NCBI GenBank assembly: GCA_004557185.1
Contig: SFEP01000004.1
Span: 9,853-73,852, forward strand
Source: Bacteroidales bacterium
GTDB taxonomy: Bacteria > Bacteroidota > Bacteroidia > Bacteroidales > Bacteroidaceae
Length of the DNA stretch: 64,000 bases
Direction of reading: 5' to 3'
Shown: positions 41,518 to 49,200 of the stretch, piece by piece
How the letters are laid out: each line of letters begins with the position of its first letter
How positions within the stretch are numbered: the first letter of the stretch is position 1
Position numbers and translations under genes: made by a program
The notes under the pieces: generated by a model
What the model saw: the letters and a program-made list of their open reading frames with translations, nothing else
The model's database searches: none
Told to the model about the DNA's origin: nothing

Positions 41518-42834
41518 ATGACACACACGCACCTCACCATCCGCCACCTGCTCCGCCCCCACCACCTGCTGGTGCTGCTGACCTGCACCTGTCTGACCCT
41601 CGCAGCTCACGGGCAGACGGCAAGCTTCCACACCTTCTTTGCCGACAGCACGCTGCGCATCGACTACTCCCTCTCGGGCGATGTGCACGCCCAGCACATA
41701 GCCGTCGACGAGCTCTGCATGCTGCCCCACTGGGCCGGCCGCCGCACGCACCTCGACACACTCGCACTGCAAGGCAACGGCCGCATAGCCATGCACGACA
41801 AGCGCACAGGGCGCCTCATCTACTGCCACTCCTTCTCCACCCTCTTTCAGGAATGGCTGGGCACCGAGGAGGCCACCCGCCTGCCCAAGGCCTTTGAGCA
41901 CGTCATGCTCCTGCCCATGCCACGCGACACCGCCGTGGTAACCCTCACGCTCGACGCCCTCACAGGCAAGCCCCTGGCCACCCTCACCCACACCGTATGC
42001 CCCACCGACATACTCCTGCGCCACCTGCCCAGCACCCCGCCGCCTCACCGCGTGGTGCACGCCGCCAGCCACCCCCAGCCCATCGACGTGGCCATTGTGG
42101 CCGAGGGCTACACCGAGGCCGAGGCCGACACCTTCTATACCCACGCCATCGCCGCCTGCCAAGCCCTCTTCGCCTCCGCCCCCTACAAGCGCTACGCCGA
42201 CCGCTTCCAAGTAGTGGCCGTAGCCCTGCCCTCGCCCCAGAGCGGCGTGAGCATTCCCGGCCAAGGGCTCTGGAAGCACACACCCCTCGCCTCGCACTTC
42301 GACACCTTCTACTCCGCGCGCTACCTCACCACCCTGCGGCTGCGCACCCTGCACAACGCCCTTGCCGGCATACCCTACGAGCACATCATCATACTGGCCA
42401 ACACGCCTCACTACGGCGGAGGAGGCATCTACAACAGTTACACGCTCACCACCGCCCGCCACCGCTCCTTCCGCCCCGTGGTGGTGCACGAGTTCGGCCA
42501 CAGCTTCGCCGGCCTGGCCGACGAGTACTACTACGACGACATGTACGAGCCCTACTACATTCCCGGCCGCGAACCCTGGGAGCAGAACATCACCACCCTC
42601 ACCCACTTCAGCACCAAGTGGGCCGACATGCTCCCCGCCGCCACACCCATACCCACCCCTGCCGCCGAAGCCGCTGCGCACCCCCTCGGCGTCTACGAAG
42701 GCGCGGGCTACACCTCAAAAGGCGTCTACCGACCCTGCCCCGACTGCCGCATGAAAACGAACGAAGCCCCCGACTTCTGCCCCGTATGCTGCCGCGCCAC
42801 CGAACGCCTCATCCGCTACTACACAGGCGAGTAA
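41518..42834 (+). CDS. Exported M64-family zinc metallopeptidase
   Basis: A secreted peptidase of MEROPS family M64, whose founding member cleaves IgA. The 438-residue protein starts with a His-rich N-terminus and a signal peptide cut near residue 33 (LTLAAHGQ). An N-terminal beta domain (about 36-185) precedes the catalytic domain. The zinc site is VVHEFGHSFAGLADEY (His 324, Glu 325, His 328, with Asp 335 as a possible third ligand). The start of the catalytic domain, IDVAIVAEGYTEAEADTFY, is typical. Cysteines cluster at the C-terminus (RPCPDCRMK, CPVCCR). No clear type IX sorting end is seen. It follows the Nudix gene and lies near the sialidase. Confidence 0.9.
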   Translation: MTHTHLTIRHLLRPHHLLVLLTCTCLTLAAHGQTASFHTFFADSTLRIDYSLSGDVHAQHIAVDELCMLPHWAGRRTHLDTLALQGNGRIAMHDKRTGRLIYCHSFSTLFQEWLGTEEATRLPKAFEHVMLLPMPRDTAVVTLTLDALTGKPLATLTHTVCPTDILLRHLPSTPPPHRVVHAASHPQPIDVAIVAEGYTEAEADTFYTHAIAACQALFASAPYKRYADRFQVVAVALPSPQSGVSIPGQGLWKHTPLASHFDTFYSARYLTTLRLRTLHNALAGIPYEHIIILANTPHYGGGGIYNSYTLTTARHRSFRPVVVHEFGHSFAGLADEYYYDDMYEPYYIPGREPWEQNITTLTHFSTKWADMLPAATPIPTPAAEAAAHPLGVYEGAGYTSKGVYRPCPDCRMKTNEAPDFCPVCCRATERLIRYYTGE

Positions 42835-42907
42835 CACCTCCCACTCCCAGCCTGCCATGCCCGCCCCGTGCGTACAGGCTCCACCCGCCACAAGTCCAGG
42901 CATTCCT

Positions 42908-42940
42908 AACCCATCGTACCTATACGGTGGGTTATTTTTG
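42908..42940 (+). terminator. Intrinsic terminator after the M64 peptidase
   Basis: AACCCATCGT (42908-42917) pairs with ACGGTGGGTT (42924-42933), followed by ATTTTTG. The same stem occurs at 44266-44291, and a shortened form at 44723-44745. Confidence 0.8.
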
Positions 42941-42990
42941 TTTGAAAATAAAGGGTGCCCGGTAAAACGTTTTGCCAGACACCCATAAAA

Positions 42991-43028
42991 GAAAGACAAA
43001 GCCCCGACCGTCAGGGGGTCAGGGCTTT
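42991..43028 (-). terminator. Terminator of the small lipoprotein gene
   Basis: On the minus strand AAAGCCCTGACC pairs with GGTCGGGGCTTT (one wobble/mismatch), followed by GTCTTTCTTTTAT. It lies about 115 bp past the stop at 43142. A minor GGTGTCTGGC/GTGCCC element lies between the two terminators. No gene is seen in 42835-43141. Confidence 0.65.
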
Positions 43029-43141
43029 GCTGATACTGTGGTATTCCCTATGTGCACCACGCTGCGGTGTAAGCACACGTGCACGCACTGGGTGGTGAGG
43101 AGAGCTCACACAGAGGCTCTCCCATAAGGGAATAGACATGA

Positions 43142-43546
43142 TTATTTATAAACGTCACCGCCTTCATTGACAAGGTAACTGCCGTGATAAGCGAACACGG
43201 CGTCACCATCCCAAGCATAAAGAGGGTAGTTATGCAACGTGATCTTTTTTCCCGATACGCTGTAACGGCAGGTGTACGTGTCGTTCCAGTGTTCCCTTTT
43301 GTAACCATCACTCCAAATGTAGCAATAGCCTCTTGTGTTGACTTCACATTGCGTCTCCGACTTGAAAGTGAGCGTTGTGGTATCCTCTTCGGGATTGCCA
43401 TCGCCATCAACTCCAACGTACTTATAGGAGAATGAGCGACCTACAAGGCTTCCGCTGCTGGCTTCATCGTCGTCAGAGCAGGAAACGAAGGCGGCAGTGG
43501 CCACGAGCACCATGCAAAACATGGCAAAACGAACAAGTTTTTTCAT
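43142..43546 (-). CDS. Small lipoprotein, function unknown
   Basis: A 134-residue lipoprotein. MKKLVRFAMFCMVLVATAAF leads to VSCSDDDE, a lipobox (Cys 23) followed by an acidic stretch. Such Asp-rich +2 to +5 residues are the known surface-export signal of Bacteroidota lipoproteins. A second ATG 12 bp upstream (MNFN) is possible. The mature part is beta-rich (GRSFSYKYVGVDGDGNPEED, TTTLTFKSETQCEVN, KITLHNYPLYAWDGD), similar in style to lipocalin-like small lipoproteins, but I cannot name the family. It is monocistronic, flanked by repeat-rich DNA. Confidence 0.8.
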   Translation of the reverse strand: MKKLVRFAMFCMVLVATAAFVSCSDDDEASSGSLVGRSFSYKYVGVDGDGNPEEDTTTLTFKSETQCEVNTRGYCYIWSDGYKREHWNDTYTCRYSVSGKKITLHNYPLYAWDGDAVFAYHGSYLVNEGGDVYK

Positions 43547-43792
43547 ATTGAAGTTCATTGCGGCCCTTTCAACCCTCCGAATGCGGGCCAGTGATTGTGA
43601 GTGAGTCGGTTTTTTTTCATCTACAAAAAAACATGGAGAGTTTTCGCTGTCAGCTGCAACAAGCCTGTAATGGCGTTTCAATTTCCCCCTTTGTCAAACA
43701 ACTTGTGATGACAGCGTAGGAGAAACAGAGCGTACAGGAAATGCATTCTTTGTAAACAGGACTTACCTCTGATTAAACCAATGAGGCGCAAG

Positions 43793-43877
43793 GTATCCAA
43801 CCTTTTCGTTAAGCCAAATGAGCAGCGTCAAAGCAGATAGGCTTTGAGCGATGCCATGGCGAGAAAAGGTCGGGTGA
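43793..43877. repeat. Inverted single unit of the second 84-bp repeat family
   Basis: AACCTTTTCGTTAAGCCAAA, TGAGCAGCGTCAAAGC, GGCTTTGAGCGATGCCATGG and CGAGAAAAGGTCGG are the reverse complement of the units at 9755-9918. It lies 250 bp upstream of the lipoprotein start. No gene is seen in 43878-44220. Confidence 0.65.
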
Positions 43878-44220
43878 AACCCAACTGTTTTACGCATCGT
43901 TCTGTGTGAGCGGTTTGGCGAGCCTTGCAAGCGAGTCTTGCTCAGCCCAGATAAGTTCAAATGCAAATGTATGTATTATTTTTTACTTACAGAGAAATCC
44001 ATCACGCACATTTGCATCTATTGGTTGTGGTAGAACTTTTCGCAGCCATCCGCCGCACCATGCGTGAAATAGACGAAAAGTCGCCCGCACACCCCAGCGG
44101 CACAAGCCCAAGCAGAGAAAATGTTTGACAAATCACCCCGCGCAGCCCTTGAAAAACTAGCACTATCTGTCTAACACAAACATAAATATGACAATGATGT
44201 GTATTCGCCACAATTTTCTT

Positions 44221-44300
44221 GCAAATCACAATAAGGATTATTCCGTTGTGAACACATTAGGTCCCAACCCATCGTCCTTTAACGGTGGGTTATTTTTTTG
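44221..44300 (+). repeat. Terminator-bearing repeat, copy 1
   Basis: GCAAATCACAATAAGGATTA, TTCCG, then AACCCATCGTCCTTTAACGG, TGGGTTATTTTTTTG. The last part is an intrinsic terminator (stem 44266-44275 / 44282-44291). A second copy of the whole 80-bp segment begins at 44676. No gene precedes it, so it is not an ordinary gene-end terminator. Confidence 0.65.
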
Positions 44301-44452
44301 CTGATGATCGGTAAACCGTTTTGAGCTAAAGAAATGACATTTAAATGCAGGTTATAAGCTTAAATGAATTTCATCCACCCAAGTAAGCCCCCATCATACT
44401 TTTATACCATTCATTTTTAGCGGACAGCCTTCTCATGATGGCCAATCAGAGC

Positions 44453-44672
44453 CGTAAAAAAGAGGATGCCGTGGGAAAAACCTCCCACGCCGTGGAAGAA
44501 AGTTACCCCGCCGTGGGAACTATCTTCCACGGCATCTTTTTCCGGCGGGGCGGCGGAGGGTTGAAACGGGGCGCTACGTAAAAAAACTCACGTCGTACGT
44601 AAAAAAAATCACGTCGTACGTAAAAAATATCACGTCGTACGTAAACTTTTTTACGTAGCATCTATTTTTGGC
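44453..44672. repeat. Modular 21-bp intergenic repeat, locus 5 (modules A and B, leftward)
   Basis: This is the cleanest example. Module B (44453-44545) has GCCGTGGGAAAAACCTCCCA(C), GCCGTGGAAGAAAGTTACCC(C) and GCCGTGGGAACTATCTTCCA(C), three exact 21-mers in phase. Module A (44572-44672) has TACGTAAAAAAACTCACGTC(G) and two more in-phase 21-mers, then TACGTAAACTTTTTTACGTA and GCATCTATTTTTGGCGGGG. The gap 44301-44452 is AT-rich with no gene. Confidence 0.85.
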
Positions 44673-44675
44673 GGG

Positions 44676-44757
44676 GCAAATCGCAATAAGGATTATTCCG
44701 TGTGTGCACACAATCGGTTCTGCCCCATCGTCCTTTAACGGTGGGTTATTTTTTGCC
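44676..44757 (+). repeat. Terminator-bearing repeat, copy 2
   Basis: GCAAATCGCAATAAGGATTA, TTCCG, then CCCCATCGTCCTTTAACGGT, GGGTTATTTTTTG. It matches 44221-44300 at nearly every position at both ends, with a diverged middle, and abuts repeat locus 5. After it, TTTCGGATGGTTACA occurs twice (about 44809 and 44887), another small direct repeat of unknown meaning. No gene is seen to 44927. Confidence 0.6.
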
Positions 44758-44927
44758 CTGGCCTCGCTGGGGAACAATGGGCGTAACCATCCGAACAAGC
44801 TGGCTTGTTTCGGATGGTTACAAATTAAACATGGCGTTTTTTACTGCAAAGTTCACAAGCAAAAACCTCATGTAAAAGTCGGTCTGTTTCGGATGGTTAC
44901 ACAATGGGCTTGGCCGGTGGAAAACGA

Positions 44928-44964
44928 AAGGGTGTGACACTGCTTGCGGCAATGTCACACCCTT
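44928..44964 (-). terminator. Terminator of the ribosomal protein supercluster
   Basis: On the minus strand AAGGGTGTGACA pairs with TGTCACACCCTT (44953-44964 with 44928-44939), followed by TCGTTTTCC. It lies about 105 bp beyond the rplQ stop. Confidence 0.75.
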
Positions 44965-45068
44965 GGTGTTGGTGTGGATGGGACGGAGCGCTGGGGCTCC
45001 GCCGATATCCGGTGTATTTTTAATCCGCCGGGCCTTGGAGTGTGGGCCGGCTGGATTGTTTGCTCGAT

Positions 45069-45569
45069 TTACTCTGCTGCCTGCTCTGCGGCGGGTGCTT
45101 CGGCTACGGGAGCTTCGGCTACGGCTTCGCTGGCTGCGGGGGCTTCGGCTGCAGCTGACTTTTTGCTGCGGCGTGTGCGGGTAGCCTTCTTCTTGGTCTT
45201 GGCCATGTTTTCATCGAAGTCGACGAGCTCGATGAAGCACATGTCGGAAGCGTCGCTGGCGCGGAAACCGGTCTTGATGATGCGGGTGTAGCCACCGGGA
45301 CGGTCGAGCACCTTGCTGCGTACTTCGCGGAAGAGTTCGGTGACGGCGACTTTGTCCTGGAGGTAGCTGAAGACTACGCGGCGGGAGTTCATGGTGTCGT
45401 CCTTGCTCTTGGTGATGAGGGGCTCAACGTACTTCTTGAGGGCCTTGGCCTTGGCGAGAGTCGTAGTGATTCTTTTGTGCTTGATCAGAGAGCATGCCAT
45501 GTTGGAGAGCATGGCGGCTCTGTGAGAAGCAGTACGGCTCAGATGGTTGAATTTCTTATTGTGTCTCAT
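45069..45569 (-). CDS. rplQ: 50S ribosomal protein L17
   Basis: A large-subunit protein near the peptide exit tunnel. The N-terminal 115 or so residues (MRHNKKFNHLSRTASHRAAM, FSYLQDKVAVTELFREV, GGYTRIIKTGFRASDASDMC) are canonical L17. The remaining 50 residues are an extension, first Lys/Arg-rich (KTKKKATRTRRSKKSAA) and then Ala/Glu/Pro-rich, as often seen in Bacteroidota; total 166. It is the last gene of the alpha operon, 8 bp after rpoA, with a terminator at 44928-44964. Confidence 0.97.
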   Translation of the reverse strand: MRHNKKFNHLSRTASHRAAMLSNMACSLIKHKRITTTLAKAKALKKYVEPLITKSKDDTMNSRRVVFSYLQDKVAVTELFREVRSKVLDRPGGYTRIIKTGFRASDASDMCFIELVDFDENMAKTKKKATRTRRSKKSAAAEAPAASEAVAEAPVAEAPAAEQAAE

Positions 45570-45577
45570 TTCAGAAA

Positions 45578-46570
45578 TTAATCTTTATCTAATTTATACT
45601 TAGAGATGTCAGTTCCAAACGACAGATTCAGACTCTCGAGCAAATCATCAAGCTCAGTGAGCGATTTCTTACCGAAGTTGCGGAACTTGAGGAGGTCGTT
45701 CTTGTTGAACTGTACGAGTTCGCCAAGTGTTTCGACGTCGGCAGCCTTGAGGCAGTTGAGTGCGCGCACGGAGAGGTTCATGTCGACGAGCTTGGTTTTG
45801 AGGAGCTGTCGCATGTGGAGTACTTCTTCGTCGAACTCTTCGTTGTCGGCATCGGCCTTGTCTTCCATGGTGATCTTCTCGTCGGAGAAGAGCATGAAGT
45901 GGTAGATGAGGATTTTGGCTGCTTCCTTGAGTGCGTCCTTCGGGTGTATGGAACCGTCCGTGGTGACTTCAAGTACGAGTTTGTCGTAGTCGGTCTTCTG
46001 CTCTACGCGGAAGGGTTCTACGGCGTACATGACGTTACGGATGGGGGTGTAAATGGAGTCGATAGCTATCTCGTTGACGTCGGTGCAGAAGATGCGGTTT
46101 TCCTCGGCTGGAACGTAGCCTCTGCCCTTGTTGATGGAGATGGTTATCTGCATCGTGGCTTTTGAATCTAAGTGACAAATCACTAATTCGGGATTTAACA
46201 CTTCAAATCCATTGAGATATCTGCTGATATCGCCAGCTTTGAACTCGGTTGAGTTAGAGATGGTGATAGTAGCCTTCTCGGTTTCGTAATCTTCTACTTT
46301 CTGCTTGAAGCGTACTTGCTTCAAGTTGAGGATAATGTTGGTGACGTCTTCGCGCACTCCGGGCACTGAGGCAAACTCGTGTTCGACACCTTCGATTTTG
46401 ATGGTGTTGATGGCGTAGCCTTCGAGTGAGGAGAGGAGGATGCGACGCAAGGCATTTCCGACGGTCGTACCGAAGCCCGGCTCCAAGGGACGGAATTCGA
46501 ATTTTCCGAACTTGGGTGAGCTTTCCAACATGATCACCTTGTCAGGTTTTTGAAATGCTAATATCGCCAT
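45578..46570 (-). CDS. rpoA: RNA polymerase subunit alpha
   Basis: Assembles the polymerase core and contacts activators and promoter DNA. The 330-residue protein has the N-terminal assembly domain (FEFRPLEPGFGTTVGNALRR, LLSSLEGYAINTIKIEGVEH), a flexible linker near 235-250, and the C-terminal helix-hairpin-helix domain (about 255-315; MNLSVRALNCLKAADVETLG, FRNFGKKSLTELDDLL). It lies in the usual place, between rpsD (19 bp) and rplQ (8 bp). Normal length. Confidence 0.98.
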   Translation of the reverse strand: MAILAFQKPDKVIMLESSPKFGKFEFRPLEPGFGTTVGNALRRILLSSLEGYAINTIKIEGVEHEFASVPGVREDVTNIILNLKQVRFKQKVEDYETEKATITISNSTEFKAGDISRYLNGFEVLNPELVICHLDSKATMQITISINKGRGYVPAEENRIFCTDVNEIAIDSIYTPIRNVMYAVEPFRVEQKTDYDKLVLEVTTDGSIHPKDALKEAAKILIYHFMLFSDEKITMEDKADADNEEFDEEVLHMRQLLKTKLVDMNLSVRALNCLKAADVETLGELVQFNKNDLLKFRNFGKKSLTELDDLLESLNLSFGTDISKYKLDKD

Positions 46571-46589
46571 GAATGAAGGGGATTAGGAA

Positions 46590-47198
46590 TTAGTTTTTAG
46601 AGTACAACTCGACGATCAGCTGCTCCTTGATGTTTTCGGGGATGTCAGCGCGTTCGGGTTTGTGCAACATTTTGCCGCACTTGAGGTTTTCGTCCCATTC
46701 AATCCAAGGATACTTGCTGTGGTTGAAGCCTGCGAGTGAGTCGGCGATGACTTCGAGGGACTTGGACTTTTCGCGAACGGCGATGACCTGACCGGGCTTT
46801 ACGCTGTAGGAGGCGATGTTGACTACCTTGCCGTCGACGGTGATGTGCTTGTGGTTGACAAGCTGACGGGCTGCTGCACGGGTGGGTGCGATGCCGAGGC
46901 GGAAGACGAGGTTGTCGAGGCGGCATTCGAGGCTCTGGAGGAGGATCTCACCGGTAATGCCGCTGGCTGATGCTGCTTTGTCGAAGAGGTTGCGGAACTG
47001 CTTTTCGAGTACGCCGTAGGTGTACTTGGCTTTTTGCTTCTCGGCGAGCATGACGCCGTATTCTGAGGTTTTGCGACGACGGTTGTTACCGTGCTGGCCG
47101 GGAGGGAAATTGCGCTTTGCCAATACCTTGTCGGCACCGAAGATAGCCTCGCCGAACTTACGGGCGATACGTGACTTGGGTCCTATATATCTTGCCAT
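46590..47198 (-). CDS. rpsD: 30S ribosomal protein S4
   Basis: A primary 16S rRNA-binding assembly protein, which in many bacteria also represses its own operon. The 202-residue protein has MARYIGPKSRIARKFGEAIF and an S4 RNA-binding domain (LECRLDNLVFRLGIAPTRAA, ARQLVNHKHITVDGKVVNI). The N-terminal segment lacks the cysteine cluster of zinc-binding S4 forms, so this is the zinc-free type. It lies between rpsK (40 bp) and rpoA. Confidence 0.97.
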   Translation of the reverse strand: MARYIGPKSRIARKFGEAIFGADKVLAKRNFPPGQHGNNRRRKTSEYGVMLAEKQKAKYTYGVLEKQFRNLFDKAASASGITGEILLQSLECRLDNLVFRLGIAPTRAAARQLVNHKHITVDGKVVNIASYSVKPGQVIAVREKSKSLEVIADSLAGFNHSKYPWIEWDENLKCGKMLHKPERADIPENIKEQLIVELYSKN

Positions 47199-47238
47199 GT
47201 TGTGTGTTGTCTTTATTTAGCGATGGTACTCAGTGTTA

Positions 47239-47628
47239 TTATACTCTTCTTCTCTTCGGAGGACGGCAACCGTTGTGGGGAAGCGGAGTAACGTCGATGA
47301 TTTCGGTAACGGCGATGCCTGCTCCGTGGATGGCGCGGATGGCTGATTCGCGGCCGTTGCCCGGACCCTTGACGTAGGCCTTGACCTTGCGCAGGCCGAG
47401 GTCGTAGGCTACCTTGGCGCAGTCCTGTGCTGCCATCTGGGCTGCATAGGGGGTGTTCTTTTTGGAACCGCGGAAGCCCATCTTACCGGCTGATGACCAA
47501 GAGATGATCTGACCTTCGCTGTTTGCAAGCGAGACAATGATATTGTTGAAAGAGCTGTGTACGTGGAGCTGGCCCATGGCGTCGACTTTCACGTTTCTCT
47601 TTTTGGCTGCAACTGTTTTCTTTGCCAT
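47239..47628 (-). CDS. rpsK: 30S ribosomal protein S11
   Basis: A platform protein of the small subunit that helps form the mRNA exit region. The 129-residue protein has VDAMGQLHVHSSFNNIIVSL, WSSAGKMGFRGSKKNTPYAA, VKGPGNGRESAIRAIHGAG and the signature end PLPHNGCRPPKRRRV. A lysine-rich N-terminal segment (MAKKTVAAKKRNVKV) is normal for the phylum. It is 9 bp after rpsM and 40 bp before rpsD in the alpha operon. Confidence 0.98.
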   Translation of the reverse strand: MAKKTVAAKKRNVKVDAMGQLHVHSSFNNIIVSLANSEGQIISWSSAGKMGFRGSKKNTPYAAQMAAQDCAKVAYDLGLRKVKAYVKGPGNGRESAIRAIHGAGIAVTEIIDVTPLPHNGCRPPKRRRV

Positions 47629-47637
47629 ATTTATTTA

Positions 47638-48018
47638 TTATTTAGTAGCTTTCTTCTTGTTTGCAACGGTCTTTTTGCGGCCCTTGCGTGTACGGGCATT
47701 GTTCTTGGTGCTCTGTCCGCGTACGGGCAAGCCGTGACGGTGGCGCACACCGCGGTAGCAACCGATGTCCATGAGACGCTTGATGTTGAGCTGGATTTCG
47801 GAGCGGAGGTCGCCCTCTACCTTGAACTCGGCACCGATGATTTCACGAATCTTGGCTGCCTGGTCGTCTGTCCAGTCCTTTACCTTGATGTCTCTGTCAA
47901 TGCCGGCCTTGTCCAGAATCTTAGCCGAGCTACTACGACCTATACCATAAATGTAGGTCAAGGCGATTTCTCCCCGTTTGTTCTGAGGGAGGTCTACACC
48001 AACAATTCTTATTGCCAT
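47638..48018 (-). CDS. rpsM: 30S ribosomal protein S13
   Basis: A small-subunit head protein that contacts the large subunit and the P-site tRNA. The 126-residue sequence includes MAIRIVGVDLPQNKRGEIAL, TYIYGIGRSSSAKILDKAGI (helix-hairpin-helix) and GCYRGVRHRHGLPVRGQSTK, followed by a basic tail KGRKKTVANKKKATK. It follows rpmJ by 30 bp and precedes rpsK by 9 bp, the conserved order. Confidence 0.98.
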   Translation of the reverse strand: MAIRIVGVDLPQNKRGEIALTYIYGIGRSSSAKILDKAGIDRDIKVKDWTDDQAAKIREIIGAEFKVEGDLRSEIQLNIKRLMDIGCYRGVRHRHGLPVRGQSTKNNARTRKGRKKTVANKKKATK

Positions 48019-48048
48019 ATAGTTGTAATGATTTTTTCGGACGTGGTT

Positions 48049-48165
48049 TTAACCCTGACGGAGTTTGTACTTGGGGTTTTTCTTGTTAATCAGAAAGAGG
48101 CGGCCTTTGCGACGTACGATTTTGCAGTCAGCCGTGCGCTTTTTTAATGATGCTCTTGTTTTCAT
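48049..48165 (-). CDS. rpmJ: 50S ribosomal protein L36
   Basis: The smallest large-subunit protein, 38 residues: MKTRASLKKRTADCKIVRRK, then GRLFLINKKNPKYKLRQG. L36 normally binds zinc through three Cys and one His. Here only Cys 14 remains, so it is the zinc-independent form. It lies between infA (10 bp) and rpsM (30 bp), the standard position. Confidence 0.96.
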   Translation of the reverse strand: MKTRASLKKRTADCKIVRRKGRLFLINKKNPKYKLRQG

Positions 48166-48175
48166 ATGTTGCTTT

Positions 48176-48394
48176 TTATTTGTATCTGAACACTATTCTT
48201 CCTTTTGAAAGGTCGTACGGGCTCATTTCCACCTTGACTTTGTCGCCGGGCAGGATTTTGATGTAGTGCATGCGCATCTTGCCTGAGATGTGGGCTGTGA
48301 TGGGATGGCCGTTTTCCAGTTCTACGCGGAACATGGCATTGCTTAATGCCTCGACGATGGTTCCGTCCTGTTCGATTGCTGCTTCTTTTGCCAT
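48176..48394 (-). CDS. infA: Translation initiation factor IF-1
   Basis: Occupies the A site of the 30S subunit during initiation. The 72-residue OB-fold protein reads MAKEAAIEQDGTIVEALSNA, MFRVELENGHPITAHISGKM, and later KILPGDKVKVEMSPYDLSKG and RIVFRYK, with no insertions. One base separates its start from the map stop at 48396, so map and infA are tightly coupled. rpmJ follows after 10 bp. Confidence 0.98.
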   Translation of the reverse strand: MAKEAAIEQDGTIVEALSNAMFRVELENGHPITAHISGKMRMHYIKILPGDKVKVEMSPYDLSKGRIVFRYK

Positions 48395-48395
48395 T

Positions 48396-49190
48396 TTATT
48401 GTTTTTGTCTTTCTATTTCTTCAATTTCCTTGAACGAGGAGAGTATGTCTGCCTTGCCGTGGTGTATGGCGATGGTATGCTCGAAGTGGGCTGCTGGTTG
48501 GTGGTCGCGTGTGACGACTCCCCAGCGGTCGGGCAGCATGGCCAACTCGTGTGTGCCCAAGGTTATCATGGGCTCGATGGCTATGCAGAGGCCGTTTTTG
48601 ATGGTTTTGCCTGTGCCTTGGCGCCCGTAGTTGGGCACTTGGGGCTCTTCGTGCATGTCGCGGCCTATGCCATGGCCTACGAACTCGCGCACTACGCCGT
48701 ATCCTGCGTTTTCGCAGTGTGTTTGCACTGCGTGGCCGATGTCGCCGAGGCGGTGGCCGGTGATGGCGGCTTCGATGCCTTTGTAGAGCGACTCTTTGGT
48801 GGTGCGCAGGAGTTCCCTGACTTCGGGCTTGACTTCGCCGACACAGAAGGTGTAACAGGAGTCGCCGCAGAAGCCGTTGAGATGTGTGCCGCAGTCGACT
48901 GACACGATGTCGCCGTCGCGCAGGGGCTCATCATCGGGGATGCCGTGCACTACTACGTGGTTGACGGAGGTGCAGATGGAGGCGGGGAACGGGCTACCGT
49001 AGGGGTTGGGGAAACCCTTGAAGGTGGGTTCGGCGCCGTGGTCGCGTATGAACGTTTCAGCCAGGGTGTCTAACTGTCGGGTTGTGACACCCGGCTGAAT
49101 TGTTTTTGCGATTTCGGCGAGCGTGGCGCTGACCAAGAGGTTGGCCTGGCGCAGCAGCTCTATCTCGTCTTGGGTTTTGAGGAATATCAT
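48396..49190 (-). CDS. map: Type I methionine aminopeptidase
   Basis: Removes the initiator methionine from nascent proteins with a two-metal site. The 264-residue protein lacks the zinc-finger extension and shows the ligand-bearing segments IVSVDCGTHLNGFCGDSCYT (two Asp), GHGIGRDMHEEPQVPNYGRQ (His, with the next Glu near IAIEPM) and WGVVTRDHQPAAHFEHTIAI (last Glu nearby). EFVGHG and GFPNPYGSPFPASICTSVNH are typical. It sits between secY (10 bp) and infA, the usual spc/alpha boundary position. Confidence 0.97.
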   Translation of the reverse strand: MIFLKTQDEIELLRQANLLVSATLAEIAKTIQPGVTTRQLDTLAETFIRDHGAEPTFKGFPNPYGSPFPASICTSVNHVVVHGIPDDEPLRDGDIVSVDCGTHLNGFCGDSCYTFCVGEVKPEVRELLRTTKESLYKGIEAAITGHRLGDIGHAVQTHCENAGYGVVREFVGHGIGRDMHEEPQVPNYGRQGTGKTIKNGLCIAIEPMITLGTHELAMLPDRWGVVTRDHQPAAHFEHTIAIHHGKADILSSFKEIEEIERQKQ

Positions 49191-49200
49191 CCAGACTCAA

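Noticed and set aside
44002..44229. 75-codon minus-strand frame in the repeat-rich gap
   Set aside because: No promoter, no conserved-looking sequence, and Cys-rich random composition; runs into a terminator-bearing repeat.
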